Source: JALEFZ01 sp039817415
Lineage (GTDB): Bacteria > Bacteroidota > Bacteroidia > J057
Assembly (NCBI GenBank): GCA_039817415.1
Contig: JBCBVV010000053.1
Location: 1-44,759 of the forward strand
Direction of reading: 5' to 3'
DNA: 44,759 nucleotides
Shown here: positions 19,129 to 28,199 of the stretch, piece by piece
How the letters are laid out: each line of letters opens with the position of its first letter
Numbering within the stretch: the stretch's first letter is position 1
Translations under genes and position numbers: made by a program
Notes under the pieces: model-generated
Database searches by the model: none
What the model was told of the DNA's origin: nothing
The model's input: only the letters and a program-made list of their open reading frames with translations

Positions 19129-19578
19129 ATGGCGAAAGGATTTACTCTATTAGAGGTATTGGTAACGATGAGTTTAATCTCCTTGGTTATCCTCTTGGGT
19201 GCCTTTGTCTACCAATCCTTCCAAACCTACCAACTACGTTACTTTAAGGAAGTGGATGAGGCTTATGGCGCTATGCAGTGGCTCGATGTATTTGAAAAAG
19301 ATCTAGATCAGGCCTACCTACTTGAGGTTCCTCAATCAAAAGAACTGCGGTTGTGGTCAAAGGAGATGGAATTACAAAAAAGCTATGAAATTATTTCTGA
19401 TGGCGTCGTAAGATTGGTCAACGGCCAGAGGGATACCCTCCTATCTGGCAAAATACTAGAAGCATTTTCAGTTGAGAATCCATTTACGCTGGCCATACGA
19501 GATTCAATACAGGTCTGTTTTCGGCATCGAATAAAAAGACATGCTCAGATAAAAAACTACAATTATGAAGCTTTCTGA
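19129..19578 (+). CDS. GspJ-like minor pseudopilin
   Basis: I start at the ATG at 19129, not at the upstream in-frame start at 19057, because only this start gives a normal short leader: MAKG then FTLLEVLVTMSLISLVILLG, with Glu at +5. The resulting 149-residue protein has a C-terminal domain with alternating strands (SKEMELQKSYEII), as in GspJ. It lies 11 bases after the I-like gene and overlaps the gspF start by 14 bases. Confidence 0.7.
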   Translation: MAKGFTLLEVLVTMSLISLVILLGAFVYQSFQTYQLRYFKEVDEAYGAMQWLDVFEKDLDQAYLLEVPQSKELRLWSKEMELQKSYEIISDGVVRLVNGQRDTLLSGKILEAFSVENPFTLAIRDSIQVCFRHRIKRHAQIKNYNYEAF

Positions 19579-20704
19579 GACTTCAAATCCATATGTACAT
19601 GTAAAGGACTCTCCTTCACAAGAGACCAAGGAGAGTATATGGACCCGTGATCTTAACTTAGGTGAGGCATGGAGGTGGAAGGATAAGCAGCAGTTCTTTT
19701 ACCTCATGGGAACCTTACTTGATTCTGGACTTGGACACTTGGATAGTTTGGTGATCCTCAAGGATCAATTCTCAAAGCGATCTATTAAACAGTTGCTAGA
19801 AAGGCTACACCTTCAATTAGAGGAAGGAGTCACATTCTCAGCCATCCTTACCAAGGAAGATCGATTCTTTAATCCATTTGATATTCAAACGATAAAAATG
19901 GGAGAGGAGACAGCTCAACTTGCACACATGCAAATGGAATTAGGCGCCTATTATGGACGGAGAGTGCAATTGAGAAGAAAGTTAAGCCAAGCTCTTACCT
20001 ATCCTATCGCTGTGATTTTGGTAGCTAGTCTCGTGTTACTGTTCATGCTGAACTTTGTGGTTCCCATGTTTGAGGATATTTTCAAACGATTTGATGCCGA
20101 TCTTCCTCCCATCACCCAGAATATTTTAGGGATTTCAGCCTTCCTTAATTCATATGGAGGCTGGCTATTTCTTGGGGTTGCTATCCTCTGGTCTATCATT
20201 TTCATCCTGCGAAAAAATGAAACCATCAATTCTATAGGAGCTAATATAGTAAGCCGTATTCCATTCTTTGGCCCTCTCATTATTAAGCTCCATCTAGCCA
20301 GAATGAGTTATTCTCTAGGTTTACTCCTTACGGCTAAAGTCAATCTGGACCAAGCTCTTCAATCCACCTATGACTTGGTTCCTTTTCAACCCATAAAAAA
20401 GGCCTTGGCCCAAGTACATAAGGAGGTAATAAAGGGTAAAAGTTTATTCGACGCTATGGGAGAGCATCCCATTTTTCCAGCTTATATCCTGCAAATGGTG
20501 AAGGTCGGTGAAAGGACCGCCAAGCTTGATACTTTGTTGAGTAAGACTGCTAATCAACTAGAGGAAGAAAGTCAGGCAACCATCGGTCAATTAACTCAGT
20601 TTTTAGAGCCTGTATTGATCATTGTTCTTGGAGGAATGGTAGCACTGATATTAGTTTCCATGTATCTTCCAATGTTCGAATTAGGAAATGTAGTTATAAA
20701 ATAA
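19565..20704 (+). CDS. gspF: Type II secretion / pilus inner-membrane platform protein GspF
   Basis: The 379-residue protein has the two-fold repeated GspF cytoplasmic domain (about 45-140 and 245-345), with the family markers LLDSGL and IKMGEETA in the first copy and LLTAKVNLDQAL and MVKVGERTAKLD in the second. Membrane segments lie at about 145-166, 198-216 and 348-368. The length is normal once the extra N-terminal 40 residues are discounted. GspF couples the ATPase GspE to pseudopilus assembly in the inner membrane. Confidence 0.92.
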   Translation: MKLSETSNPYVHVKDSPSQETKESIWTRDLNLGEAWRWKDKQQFFYLMGTLLDSGLGHLDSLVILKDQFSKRSIKQLLERLHLQLEEGVTFSAILTKEDRFFNPFDIQTIKMGEETAQLAHMQMELGAYYGRRVQLRRKLSQALTYPIAVILVASLVLLFMLNFVVPMFEDIFKRFDADLPPITQNILGISAFLNSYGGWLFLGVAILWSIIFILRKNETINSIGANIVSRIPFFGPLIIKLHLARMSYSLGLLLTAKVNLDQALQSTYDLVPFQPIKKALAQVHKEVIKGKSLFDAMGEHPIFPAYILQMVKVGERTAKLDTLLSKTANQLEEESQATIGQLTQFLEPVLIIVLGGMVALILVSMYLPMFELGNVVIK

Positions 20705-20738
20705 TGTATATTTCATCATCCTGAAAACTAACAACATC

Positions 20739-21149
20739 ATGCAACACCAACCATATAAACTCAAAGGAATGACCCTAACAGAATTACTGGTCGTTCTTGC
20801 CATTGTGGGACTCCTTTTGATGATGGCCTTCCCTGTTCTTAAGCCCTTATTTGGTATCACACATTCTCTAGAGGCTAAGAGTAATCTCAAACACTTAGCC
20901 ACCCTTCAAGAAACTTATTACCTCACAAACTATAAATACAGTGATCAATTCCCCTCAATTGGATTTGAACAAGCTAAGCTCATAGATCAAGACAATGGTA
21001 CAGCCCATTATCGGATTGAAATAGTCAAAATTAGTCAGGATAATTTTCTAGCCCGAGCCACTTCGATTACTGATTTCGATGGGGATGGAGTTTTCAATGT
21101 CTGGGAAATAGACAAAGGAAAAAATCCTAGAGAAGTAGTAGCTGATTGA
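20739..21149 (+). CDS. gspG: Major pseudopilin GspG-like
   Basis: The 136-residue protein has the leader MQHQPYKLKG followed by MTLTELLVVLAIVGLLLMMA, with Glu at +5 and the cleavage site after Gly10. The globular part has SNLKHLATLQETYYLTNYKY, the early helix of GspG- and PilA-type pilins. Near the C-terminus is DFDGDGVFNVWEID, a calcium-binding-looking Asp-rich loop comparable with the Ca site in GspG. It is probably the main subunit of the pseudopilus. A 34-base gap to gspF is the largest gap inside the operon so far. Confidence 0.82.
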   Translation: MQHQPYKLKGMTLTELLVVLAIVGLLLMMAFPVLKPLFGITHSLEAKSNLKHLATLQETYYLTNYKYSDQFPSIGFEQAKLIDQDNGTAHYRIEIVKISQDNFLARATSITDFDGDGVFNVWEIDKGKNPREVVAD

Positions 21150-21169
21150 ATTGGATAGATTTTCATATC

Positions 21170-21670
21170 ATGAATTCAGTGAGCTGGTTTGCCTGCTGTA
21201 TATCTCTCCTTTTCATTACCCTAGAAGATCTACGAAAAAGAGAAATACACGTAGCTTGGTTTATCCTCCTTGGAATTGCTGAGCTAAGCTTATTGGTTCA
21301 GAGCAGTGGATTCGGCATAAAAGAGAATCTTGGAATCAACGCATTATTTCTTATTTCTCTGATCGGAGGAACTTATGTGATTTTTAAACTTCGCCGAAAG
21401 GGGCAATTCTTTGATCATTACTTTGGCTGGGGCGATGTGCTTATGATGATCTGCTTAAGCTTGGCATTAGAACCCTATAGTCTCATAGTATTCGTTGTTG
21501 GTTCAAGTTGGTGTATTCTACTAGCTTTGATTGGATTGCACACCTTAACATTCATTGATATACAGGCAGTTTCTATTCCATTAGCAGGAATCTGGGCACT
21601 TGGATTATTGGTTTTGATTGTACTATACCGTTTATCCATGCTGCCTTTTGAAATAGGATTATTATGGTAA
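21170..21670 (+). CDS. Minimal prepilin peptidase (A24 family)
   Basis: The ATG at 21170 gives 166 residues; an in-frame TTG at 21146 overlaps the gspG stop and is less likely. The protein has about six hydrophobic segments and both catalytic Asp sites of A24 aspartyl peptidases: Asp20 in LEDLRKREI and Asp89 in the GWGD (GxGD) motif. It lacks the N-terminal CxxC methyltransferase half of GspO/PilD, so it probably only cleaves the leaders of the pseudopilins encoded beside it. Its stop overlaps the gspE start. Confidence 0.8.
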   Translation: MNSVSWFACCISLLFITLEDLRKREIHVAWFILLGIAELSLLVQSSGFGIKENLGINALFLISLIGGTYVIFKLRRKGQFFDHYFGWGDVLMMICLSLALEPYSLIVFVVGSSWCILLALIGLHTLTFIDIQAVSIPLAGIWALGLLVLIVLYRLSMLPFEIGLLW

Positions 21671-23067
21671 ATCCTCAGATAGACTTTCGTTTTTTATCCC
21701 TGATTAGTGCTGAACAAGCACATAGTCTCCAAATAATTCCGCTAGAAAGGCGTGAGGGGAAATTAGTCTGCTTAACACCCGAAAAGACCCCTAAAAAGAA
21801 AAATGTCCTAAGGTTAGTGCTAGGAGAAGAAATCGAACTTGAAGTCATGGAAGAACATGAATTTCAATCCCTTCTTTTCCAACATTACCCAATCCAACAT
21901 CAACAAAGCCAAAATGGATCCAAAGAAAGATCAGGCTCAGATGTCGTCCAATTTGTTGACAAGCTGTTTACTACAGCGTTAGAAATGGGAGCAAGTGATA
22001 TTCATATTGAACGCTATGAAAAGCTAGCCAGAATTCGATTTCGTTGGGAAGGTCAATTGGTAGAACGATATGAAGTACAAGAAGAACAATACAATGCTAT
22101 TATCAGTCGCATTAAGATTCTCTCTGAATTAGATATCGCAGAAAGAAGACTTCCTCAAGATGGTCGGATTCATCTATCTCGATCTGGTCAAGAAATAGAT
22201 GTGAGGGTATCAACTATCCCAACTAAGTTTGGTGAGAAAGTTGTCATGAGATTGTTAACCAGGTCATCGGATCAATTAGATCTTACTAAAATTGGCTTTT
22301 CTGATTTAGAAATGCAGTTCTATCAAGAGGCTATTAGAAAACCAAACGGTATTGTCTTAATCACTGGCCCAACTGGCAGCGGGAAAACCACCACTCTCTA
22401 CGCTACTCTCAACCAACTAAATAAGCCAGATAAAAATATTACCACCATTGAAGATCCTATTGAATACAATCTAAGTGGAATCAATCAGGTTCAGCTTAAG
22501 GAAGAAATAGGGTTAACTTTTGATAGAGCCTTACGAGCCTTCCTTCGTCAGGATCCCAATATCATGATGGTGGGAGAAATCAGGGATACACCAACTGCCA
22601 AGATTGCTGTCAGAGCAGCTTTAGCAGGTCGATTGGTATTTTCTACCCTACATACGAATAACTCTTGGGATGCGATTTACAGGTTAATGGATATGGGTAT
22701 AGAGCCATATTTGCTTTCAGCTTCCGTCAGGCTAATAATTGCCCAACGGCTGGTGAGGGTACTTTGCAGTTGTAAGACCCAAAGCAAGGAGGTGATTCAT
22801 ACCACTTTCCAAGAAAGCTTTGAGTTAGACCAACATTACATTCCTGTTGGTTGCCCGAAATGCTACTTTACTGGATATAAGGGCCGGATGGCCGTATTTG
22901 AGGTACTTCCTATCCAAAAGGATATGCAAGAAGCCATTAAATCAAAAGCAACTGATGTCAATCAATTTCGTCAATCGTTGGGATTGTCAAGTTTAAATGA
23001 AAACTTAGCAGCAGTTGTCAGACGAGGTGAGAGTTCCATTGAGGAAGCTCTGCAACATTTTCAATAG
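21664..23067 (+). CDS. gspE: Secretion/pilus assembly ATPase GspE
   Basis: The 467-residue protein has a reduced N-terminal domain (about 1-90), then the GspE/PilB ATPase. This carries SDIHIERYE (111-119), Walker A GPTGSGKT (235-242), Asp-box IEDPIEYN (262-269), Walker B IMMVGEIRD (300-307) and His-box STLHTN (327-332). A four-Cys zinc site follows (Cys368, Cys370, Cys397, Cys400) before GYKGRMAVFEVL. It is a cytoplasmic hexameric motor that drives pseudopilus assembly with GspF and the GspL-like protein. No PilT-like retraction ATPase is in the operon, which favours a secretion role over twitching. Confidence 0.93.
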   Translation: MVNPQIDFRFLSLISAEQAHSLQIIPLERREGKLVCLTPEKTPKKKNVLRLVLGEEIELEVMEEHEFQSLLFQHYPIQHQQSQNGSKERSGSDVVQFVDKLFTTALEMGASDIHIERYEKLARIRFRWEGQLVERYEVQEEQYNAIISRIKILSELDIAERRLPQDGRIHLSRSGQEIDVRVSTIPTKFGEKVVMRLLTRSSDQLDLTKIGFSDLEMQFYQEAIRKPNGIVLITGPTGSGKTTTLYATLNQLNKPDKNITTIEDPIEYNLSGINQVQLKEEIGLTFDRALRAFLRQDPNIMMVGEIRDTPTAKIAVRAALAGRLVFSTLHTNNSWDAIYRLMDMGIEPYLLSASVRLIIAQRLVRVLCSCKTQSKEVIHTTFQESFELDQHYIPVGCPKCYFTGYKGRMAVFEVLPIQKDMQEAIKSKATDVNQFRQSLGLSSLNENLAAVVRRGESSIEEALQHFQ

Positions 23068-23069
23068 CC

Positions 23070-23603
23070 ATGAAATCCAGATTCTACCTATCCTTATTGT
23101 TTTTTATTTTCAGCTTACAAGCTCCAGCTCAAAGTCTGGATATCAAGACAACTTCCCAGTATCACAGCCCTGGGAAGCTATCTCTGAAGTATGAATACTA
23201 TTTTAATTTTTGGGAAGAAAGAGAGATATACCATGGTCGGTATGAAAAATGGGCAGTGAATGGATCAAAAGTATATAGTGCTTCCTACCATCATGGGAAC
23301 AAGGATGGTCTTGAAACATACTTCACCAAAAACGGCTTGGTGTCGAGAAAAATCCGCTGGCGAAACAACCGTATCCATGGATCATGGCAAAGCTTTTACC
23401 CAAATGGAAAGCAAAAAGAAATATACCTCTATGTTGAAGGAGAAAAGGAAGGACTTTTTCAAGTTTTTCATAAAACTGGCACATTAAAACAAGAAGGTAA
23501 CTTCAACAAGGGACTCGCTAATGGCCTTTTTTCATACTATGACAAAAGCGGCCAAATGAAAAAGCAGATTCTCTTTAAGCAAGGCAAAAGGATCAAGCAA
23601 TAA
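23070..23603 (+). CDS. Secreted MORN/YwqK-like repeat protein
   Basis: The 177-residue protein has a signal peptide (1-20) and then repeats of the kind G.YEKWAVNGSK, GLETYFTKNGL, GSWQSFYPNGK, GLFQVFHKTGT, GLFSYYDKSGQ, which is the MORN-like YwqK pattern. It starts two bases after gspE and ends four bases before gspD, so it belongs to the operon. YwqK-type proteins are often labelled antitoxins, but nothing here supports that. In this place it may be a periplasmic assembly or pilotin-like factor for the secretin; this is a guess from position. Confidence 0.7.
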   Translation: MKSRFYLSLLFFIFSLQAPAQSLDIKTTSQYHSPGKLSLKYEYYFNFWEEREIYHGRYEKWAVNGSKVYSASYHHGNKDGLETYFTKNGLVSRKIRWRNNRIHGSWQSFYPNGKQKEIYLYVEGEKEGLFQVFHKTGTLKQEGNFNKGLANGLFSYYDKSGQMKKQILFKQGKRIKQ

Positions 23604-23607
23604 CACC

Positions 23608-25731
23608 ATGAAAGTTCACATTTTATCACGCTATATCAGCTTATTCATCGCTGCCTTTTGTGGAAGTGCTATCCTCTTTGCCCAAAATTCTAGGTTAACA
23701 GAGTTAGCAGCAGAACTTGACTCCTTGTCGATAGAAATCCCTAGCCTTAACGAAGAAACCAACATTTCCTTTTCCAACATCCCCTTGTCAAGTTATATCA
23801 GAGCTATTGGACTAGAACATCAAATAAACGTCTACATTGATAACACTCCCGACTTACTCTTAACCTCTAACCTGTCCCAAGAGCCTGTAAAAAATGTATT
23901 CCTCTTCATCTGTAAAAATTTCAATTATACAATTGATGTTATAGGGACTATTCTTGAATTCAAACCCTATATACCACCTGTTGTAGCTGAGGAGACTCCC
24001 CCTAGAAAACTTCCAGGTATTACGTTTGAAAATGGTCTATTGGCAGTAGATCTAAAAGGGGATAGTTTATTTGAGGTTGTGAAGATTATCTCAAACTTGA
24101 GTGGAAAAAAGATCCTGCTCCCAACCGGAGTAACGGAAACCATTGATGCTTTTTTGCCACCAACACCATTAGATACTGCCCTTGAAGCTATTTTTAAAAC
24201 CAATGGTTATGTGCTAAGAAAAAAGCCCAAAGGATATTTGGTCATAGAGCCCATTCAAGGGGAAAACTCTCCTAATGCCTCCGCTTCCCAACAAGGGTCA
24301 AATGATTTTTCTGTCCAGACATTTACAGATGGAGAAATAAAATATGTAAGCATTGAGGCCCATGAGGCTGACCTAGATTTAGTGGTAGAAGAGTTATTTA
24401 CCCAACTAGGCACAAATCACTTACTCTATGATGCCTTAGATGGAAAAGTAACCACAAAAGCTGATTACGCCACGTTAGATGCTTGGCTCACCCATGCTTT
24501 AAAAGGAACTCCTTATGCCTTTAAAAAAGATGAAGAATTATATCTAGTCGGAAAGGCGGAAAGTTCTTGGCTCCAGACCTTAGAGATAGTAAAACTCAAA
24601 CATCGACCTACTCGCCAAGCGATGGAACTCATCCCTGGGGTATCAGGAATCACCTCCTCTGGAACTTCCGAGGGCAACCTTACAAATACCAATCGGCAGC
24701 TGAATAACCTCCAAAATAATCGACCCAATGGGAATCTCAATAACACAAATTTTAGACCCAACGGATTCAACAATGGTTTTCAAAATTCTTTTAACTCTCC
24801 CTTTTCAAATGGCCTCAATGGAAACCTAGGAGCAGCAACTCCTTCAGCTCCACCTGAAATTTCTAAAGCCACCGTAGGAGATGTTGAGTTAGTTGATTAT
24901 TCAGAATTGAACCGAATCATTCTTAAAGGGCCGGCAGATCAAGTGAAGGAAATTACCGAGTTTCTCTTAGAGATCGATCGTCCCGTTCCTATGATCCGAA
25001 TTGAAATGGTGGTTGTAGAAATCAATAAGGATCGTTTTTTGAATACCTCATTGCAAGCTGGTTTACGACGACCTGGAGACTCTATCCCAAATAATGCCAA
25101 TATTTTACCAGGTGTAGACCTCTCTTTTGACGGAGCACAGATTAACGAATTACTAGGAAGCGTTCCAACTCTTCAGCCTTTGGGAGTGCTCAATCAAAAT
25201 TTCTACCTCAACCTTCAAGCACAGGAAACCCGAGGTAATCTTAAAATTCAAATGAAACCTGTTCTCTCTATGCTAAATGGTAGAGAGGCAAGCCTAACCA
25301 TTGGACAAACTCAGTATTTCCTTTTGGAGACGACTACCTCCAGCAATGGCGCAGTCAATAATTTTCAGCAGTTTACCCAACGATTCGAAAGCATCGTAGC
25401 CAATGTAACCTTAACCGTAAAGCCCTTTGTCTCAGATGATGGCATGGTTACCCTGGACGTTATTCCAGATTTCACCACTCCGGTAGGCAGTTTTGATGCA
25501 GACGTTCCTCCAACAATCGCGACTAGAAGGTTTGTCTCTACCATTCGTGTTAAAAATCAGGAAACAGTTGTATTAGGAGGGCTAACTGAAGATGCTATTG
25601 GAGAGAATACAAGTGGATTGCCTTGGGTAAGTAGGGTCCCAGTCTTAAAATGGATATTCGGTAACGTTCAAAAAACGCGAAACAAATCTTCTTTGATTAT
25701 ATACATCACTCCAGTTGTTACCTATTATTAG
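23608..25731 (+). CDS. gspD: Outer-membrane secretin GspD
   Basis: The 707-residue protein has a signal peptide (1-25), a secretin/TonB short N-terminal domain (about 50-118), further N-domains (about 140-215, 230-320 and 415-460), and the secretin C-domain (about 545-705). The C-domain includes RRFVSTIRVKNQETVVLGGL and the closing SRVPVLKWIFG segment, close to the family VPxLGxLF motif. A striking Asn/Gly/Phe-rich linker (about 354-408) interrupts the periplasmic domains. It should form the multimeric outer-membrane channel of the system. No S-domain for pilotin binding is evident. Confidence 0.92.
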   Translation: MKVHILSRYISLFIAAFCGSAILFAQNSRLTELAAELDSLSIEIPSLNEETNISFSNIPLSSYIRAIGLEHQINVYIDNTPDLLLTSNLSQEPVKNVFLFICKNFNYTIDVIGTILEFKPYIPPVVAEETPPRKLPGITFENGLLAVDLKGDSLFEVVKIISNLSGKKILLPTGVTETIDAFLPPTPLDTALEAIFKTNGYVLRKKPKGYLVIEPIQGENSPNASASQQGSNDFSVQTFTDGEIKYVSIEAHEADLDLVVEELFTQLGTNHLLYDALDGKVTTKADYATLDAWLTHALKGTPYAFKKDEELYLVGKAESSWLQTLEIVKLKHRPTRQAMELIPGVSGITSSGTSEGNLTNTNRQLNNLQNNRPNGNLNNTNFRPNGFNNGFQNSFNSPFSNGLNGNLGAATPSAPPEISKATVGDVELVDYSELNRIILKGPADQVKEITEFLLEIDRPVPMIRIEMVVVEINKDRFLNTSLQAGLRRPGDSIPNNANILPGVDLSFDGAQINELLGSVPTLQPLGVLNQNFYLNLQAQETRGNLKIQMKPVLSMLNGREASLTIGQTQYFLLETTTSSNGAVNNFQQFTQRFESIVANVTLTVKPFVSDDGMVTLDVIPDFTTPVGSFDADVPPTIATRRFVSTIRVKNQETVVLGGLTEDAIGENTSGLPWVSRVPVLKWIFGNVQKTRNKSSLIIYITPVVTYY

Positions 25732-25732
25732 C

Positions 25733-26941
25733 ATGAACATCCTTTCGAAAACAGGAATAGATGGTGAGAATCGCTTAGCTGGTATACAGCCTAAGAAAGA
25801 TGGTTCATGTCTTTTGGTCTTGGTGCAAAAGAAAAAACAAGAAGTCGAGTTTACACACTATCAAAAGTTTGAAGACCTAGAATTGTGTATCCGTTTTTTG
25901 GTCAAACATCCTGGAATTCCAATTGTCCTTCATCTTCTAGAATTAGAAGGGATTGAAAGTATCATACCTACACAAACAAAAGATGTCTTACAGGAAGCTA
26001 TTGGAGTTAAGGTAGATGACCCTTCCGAATATTTCTGGCAATTGTTCCCTGGAACTACTCAACACTCTTGGATAAAAGTTTGCCGTAGAAATGATCTAGA
26101 TTCTGCCATTGAACAGCTTAATCCAATCAAATCCAGAATCGTTAGTTTCTCACTTTCGGATATTTCTACAGCTTTTTTACTCCCTGCTTTAGCGGGATAT
26201 AATACTTCTACTTGCTATTACTTGTTTGAAAAAATTCACTGGCAAGGAGGATTCCAGGGTAAAAATAATCACGCCATACCTATTTCAAAATCCTCTCTGG
26301 CCGGTCAATTTGATATTCCAATGGAATTCATCTCTCTTTATGGGGCTTTGGTCCATGATTATATGGCCAGGGGCCAGGATCTGTTTCAAGAGGATACAAC
26401 TAAGCAAAATAGACAGAATCTAAGCCGTGAATTAGCTTGGGTCAAAGGATTGATCATTTCTCTTTGTCTAGCCATTGTAATTTTTATGGCTGGCTTTCTT
26501 TGGCTACAACTCTTGGAAGTGCGTGTAACAACAGGGGTGAGTGTGCTTTCGGCTAATAAAACCCTCCTTCAAAAAATGGATACAAATCAGAAAATCATCC
26601 AAGAGAAATCCAGCTTTTTTGCAGAAAAAAGGTTAAAGCCTTCAAAGCTTTCTAAATACCTCGACATATTTGGTTTTCTCAGGCCTCAGGGCCTTTCATT
26701 TTCCGAAGTCCTCTACGCTCCAGCTCCAGGTAAACTCAAAAAAATTGATCCAGCACTTCTTGATCAATCATTTTCACTCCTACTGATGGGTGATGCAAAA
26801 AGTGTTGAAGATATCAGAAAGTTTTCCGCTCTTATTCAACAAGAAAAATGGGCTCAAAAGGTAGAGCTCTGGAGTTCTACTTACGATTTCACCAACAAAA
26901 AACATCAATATATCCTCCTTATTGACCTAATAGATGACTAG
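25733..26941 (+). CDS. GspL/PilM-PilN-like assembly protein
   Basis: I use the ATG at 25733 just after the gspD stop; an in-frame TTG at 25715 is unlikely. The 402-residue protein has a cytoplasmic domain (about 1-235) with an actin-like-fold appearance, one membrane segment (about 239-260), then a coiled and ferredoxin-like periplasmic part. This is the GspL plan (PilM plus PilN in one chain). The membership rests on topology and position between the secretin and the M-like gene, as sequence motifs are weak. It would recruit GspE to the membrane. Confidence 0.6.
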   Translation: MNILSKTGIDGENRLAGIQPKKDGSCLLVLVQKKKQEVEFTHYQKFEDLELCIRFLVKHPGIPIVLHLLELEGIESIIPTQTKDVLQEAIGVKVDDPSEYFWQLFPGTTQHSWIKVCRRNDLDSAIEQLNPIKSRIVSFSLSDISTAFLLPALAGYNTSTCYYLFEKIHWQGGFQGKNNHAIPISKSSLAGQFDIPMEFISLYGALVHDYMARGQDLFQEDTTKQNRQNLSRELAWVKGLIISLCLAIVIFMAGFLWLQLLEVRVTTGVSVLSANKTLLQKMDTNQKIIQEKSSFFAEKRLKPSKLSKYLDIFGFLRPQGLSFSEVLYAPAPGKLKKIDPALLDQSFSLLLMGDAKSVEDIRKFSALIQQEKWAQKVELWSSTYDFTNKKHQYILLIDLIDD

Positions 26942-27473
26942 ACTTCAGTACATATTAGCTGCTATTGGAGGTGCCGTACTATTGGCCGTTATATGCTTGG
27001 TGTTTCTTGGAAATAACCTTATCAAGGCCTATCACCAAGAATCTCAGGTTTCAGACAAAATAGAAAAATTAGAACAGGCCGCTGAGATTCTTGCTCAACA
27101 AAGACAAGAATTAAGTAAGCTCCAAGGACTAGAAAATAGCATTCGATCATCCTCAATTAATGTCGAATCCTCATCTGCTTTTCTCGCCTACCTTGACTCA
27201 CAGATAATGGCTCTTTCTATGAATATCGTTGATATTCCTCATGAAGAAAGCCTCCCTTACCAAGGATATGCTGTCAAAGAAGTTAAGCTCTCCGTTGAGG
27301 GATCTTACCACAGTATTGTAAAATTTGTCCACCAAATTGAAATCATAGATAGAGTCTCAATTGTAAAAGACCTAAATATATCAAGAAAGCTAATTCGCCA
27401 AGAAGGAAAAACCAGGCTTTTCCTCATTGCCAATTTAACTTTACAACGATTAAGCACTTCAAATGAAAACTAG
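26934..27473 (+). CDS. GspM/PilO-like inner-membrane protein
   Basis: The 179-residue protein has one N-terminal membrane segment (about 7-27), a coiled coil (about 35-70) and a small periplasmic alpha/beta domain (about 80-175) with SYHSIVKFVHQIEIIDRVSI, typical of the PilO/GspM ferredoxin-like fold. It overlaps the L-like gene by 8 bases and the following lipoprotein gene by 11, so it is translationally coupled. Confidence 0.65.
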   Translation: MTRLQYILAAIGGAVLLAVICLVFLGNNLIKAYHQESQVSDKIEKLEQAAEILAQQRQELSKLQGLENSIRSSSINVESSSAFLAYLDSQIMALSMNIVDIPHEESLPYQGYAVKEVKLSVEGSYHSIVKFVHQIEIIDRVSIVKDLNISRKLIRQEGKTRLFLIANLTLQRLSTSNEN

Positions 27474-28137
27474 ATTTATACTCCCTATTATTCTAATAAC
27501 TACCCTTTGTAGTTGTACAGAATGGCTCACCTATGATGTAAGTGAATCTAGGCTCACATTAATCTCACCTTCTGATTCATTATTTAGCTCCTCAGAAGAG
27601 TTAATATTCCGATGGGAGGAAAATGACAGCGCTGAATTCTATCGTATTCAGATAGTTAGCCCAAACCTAAGCGATCCAATAAGTTTCTTCGATACTTTGG
27701 TTGAGGAAAATCTACTTCCCCTAACCCTCAATGAGGGCATTTACCAATGGCGGGTCCAAATCAGCAACACGTCTTCCTCATCTGACTTTCAAAATCGAAC
27801 CCTGATCATTGATACCACAGCCCCCAATATTCCAAAACTATTGTTCCCAGATAACCAAGCAACTCTTGCTATGGCAGACTCTATCATTTTTCAATGGAGA
27901 AGTGTTGATCCACCCATTCAAAACCAACAATTCCCATGGAGGGATAAGTTAACGGTAAATGCGATAGATCAAGGGCAAAGAGTTTCCCTAGGTAGTTTCG
28001 ATCTTTCTGGTAGAGAATTAAATTCTTATGCAGTCGCCACCAAGGGCTTTCCTACTATTGAATGGAGAATAAAGAGTTATGACATGGCAGGAAATGAAAC
28101 ACAAAGCGAGGAAGGATTAGTCATTTTGCAGCAATAA
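27463..28137 (+). CDS. Lipoprotein with Ig/fibronectin-like domains, last gene of the secretion operon
   Basis: The 224-residue protein has a leader ending LCSC, a near-canonical lipobox with Cys18 as lipidation site. It then has two beta-sandwich repeats (about 30-115 and 120-224) with FRWEENDSAEFYRIQI and IIFQWRSVD, where a strand motif is followed by YQWRV or IEWRI. Similar FN3-like lipoproteins occur in Bacteroidota surface systems. Its place at the operon end suggests an outer-membrane accessory, perhaps a pilotin-like partner of the secretin. No direct sign of that is visible. Confidence 0.6.
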   Translation: MKTRFILPIILITTLCSCTEWLTYDVSESRLTLISPSDSLFSSSEELIFRWEENDSAEFYRIQIVSPNLSDPISFFDTLVEENLLPLTLNEGIYQWRVQISNTSSSSDFQNRTLIIDTTAPNIPKLLFPDNQATLAMADSIIFQWRSVDPPIQNQQFPWRDKLTVNAIDQGQRVSLGSFDLSGRELNSYAVATKGFPTIEWRIKSYDMAGNETQSEEGLVILQQ

Positions 28138-28199
28138 TTAATCATTCAGACTTCCAGCTTTACTTCTTGATCCAACGAGTATTTTAGACAATTCCTTTA

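Noticed and set aside
23070..23603. YwqK-like protein as a toxin-antitoxin antitoxin
   Set aside because: There is no toxin partner and it has a signal peptide and sits between gspE and gspD, so a machine component is more likely.
17041..28137. Twitching type IV pilus locus
   Set aside because: No PilT-like retraction ATPase; GspC-like, multiple minor pseudopilins and L/M-like genes favour a secretion system.
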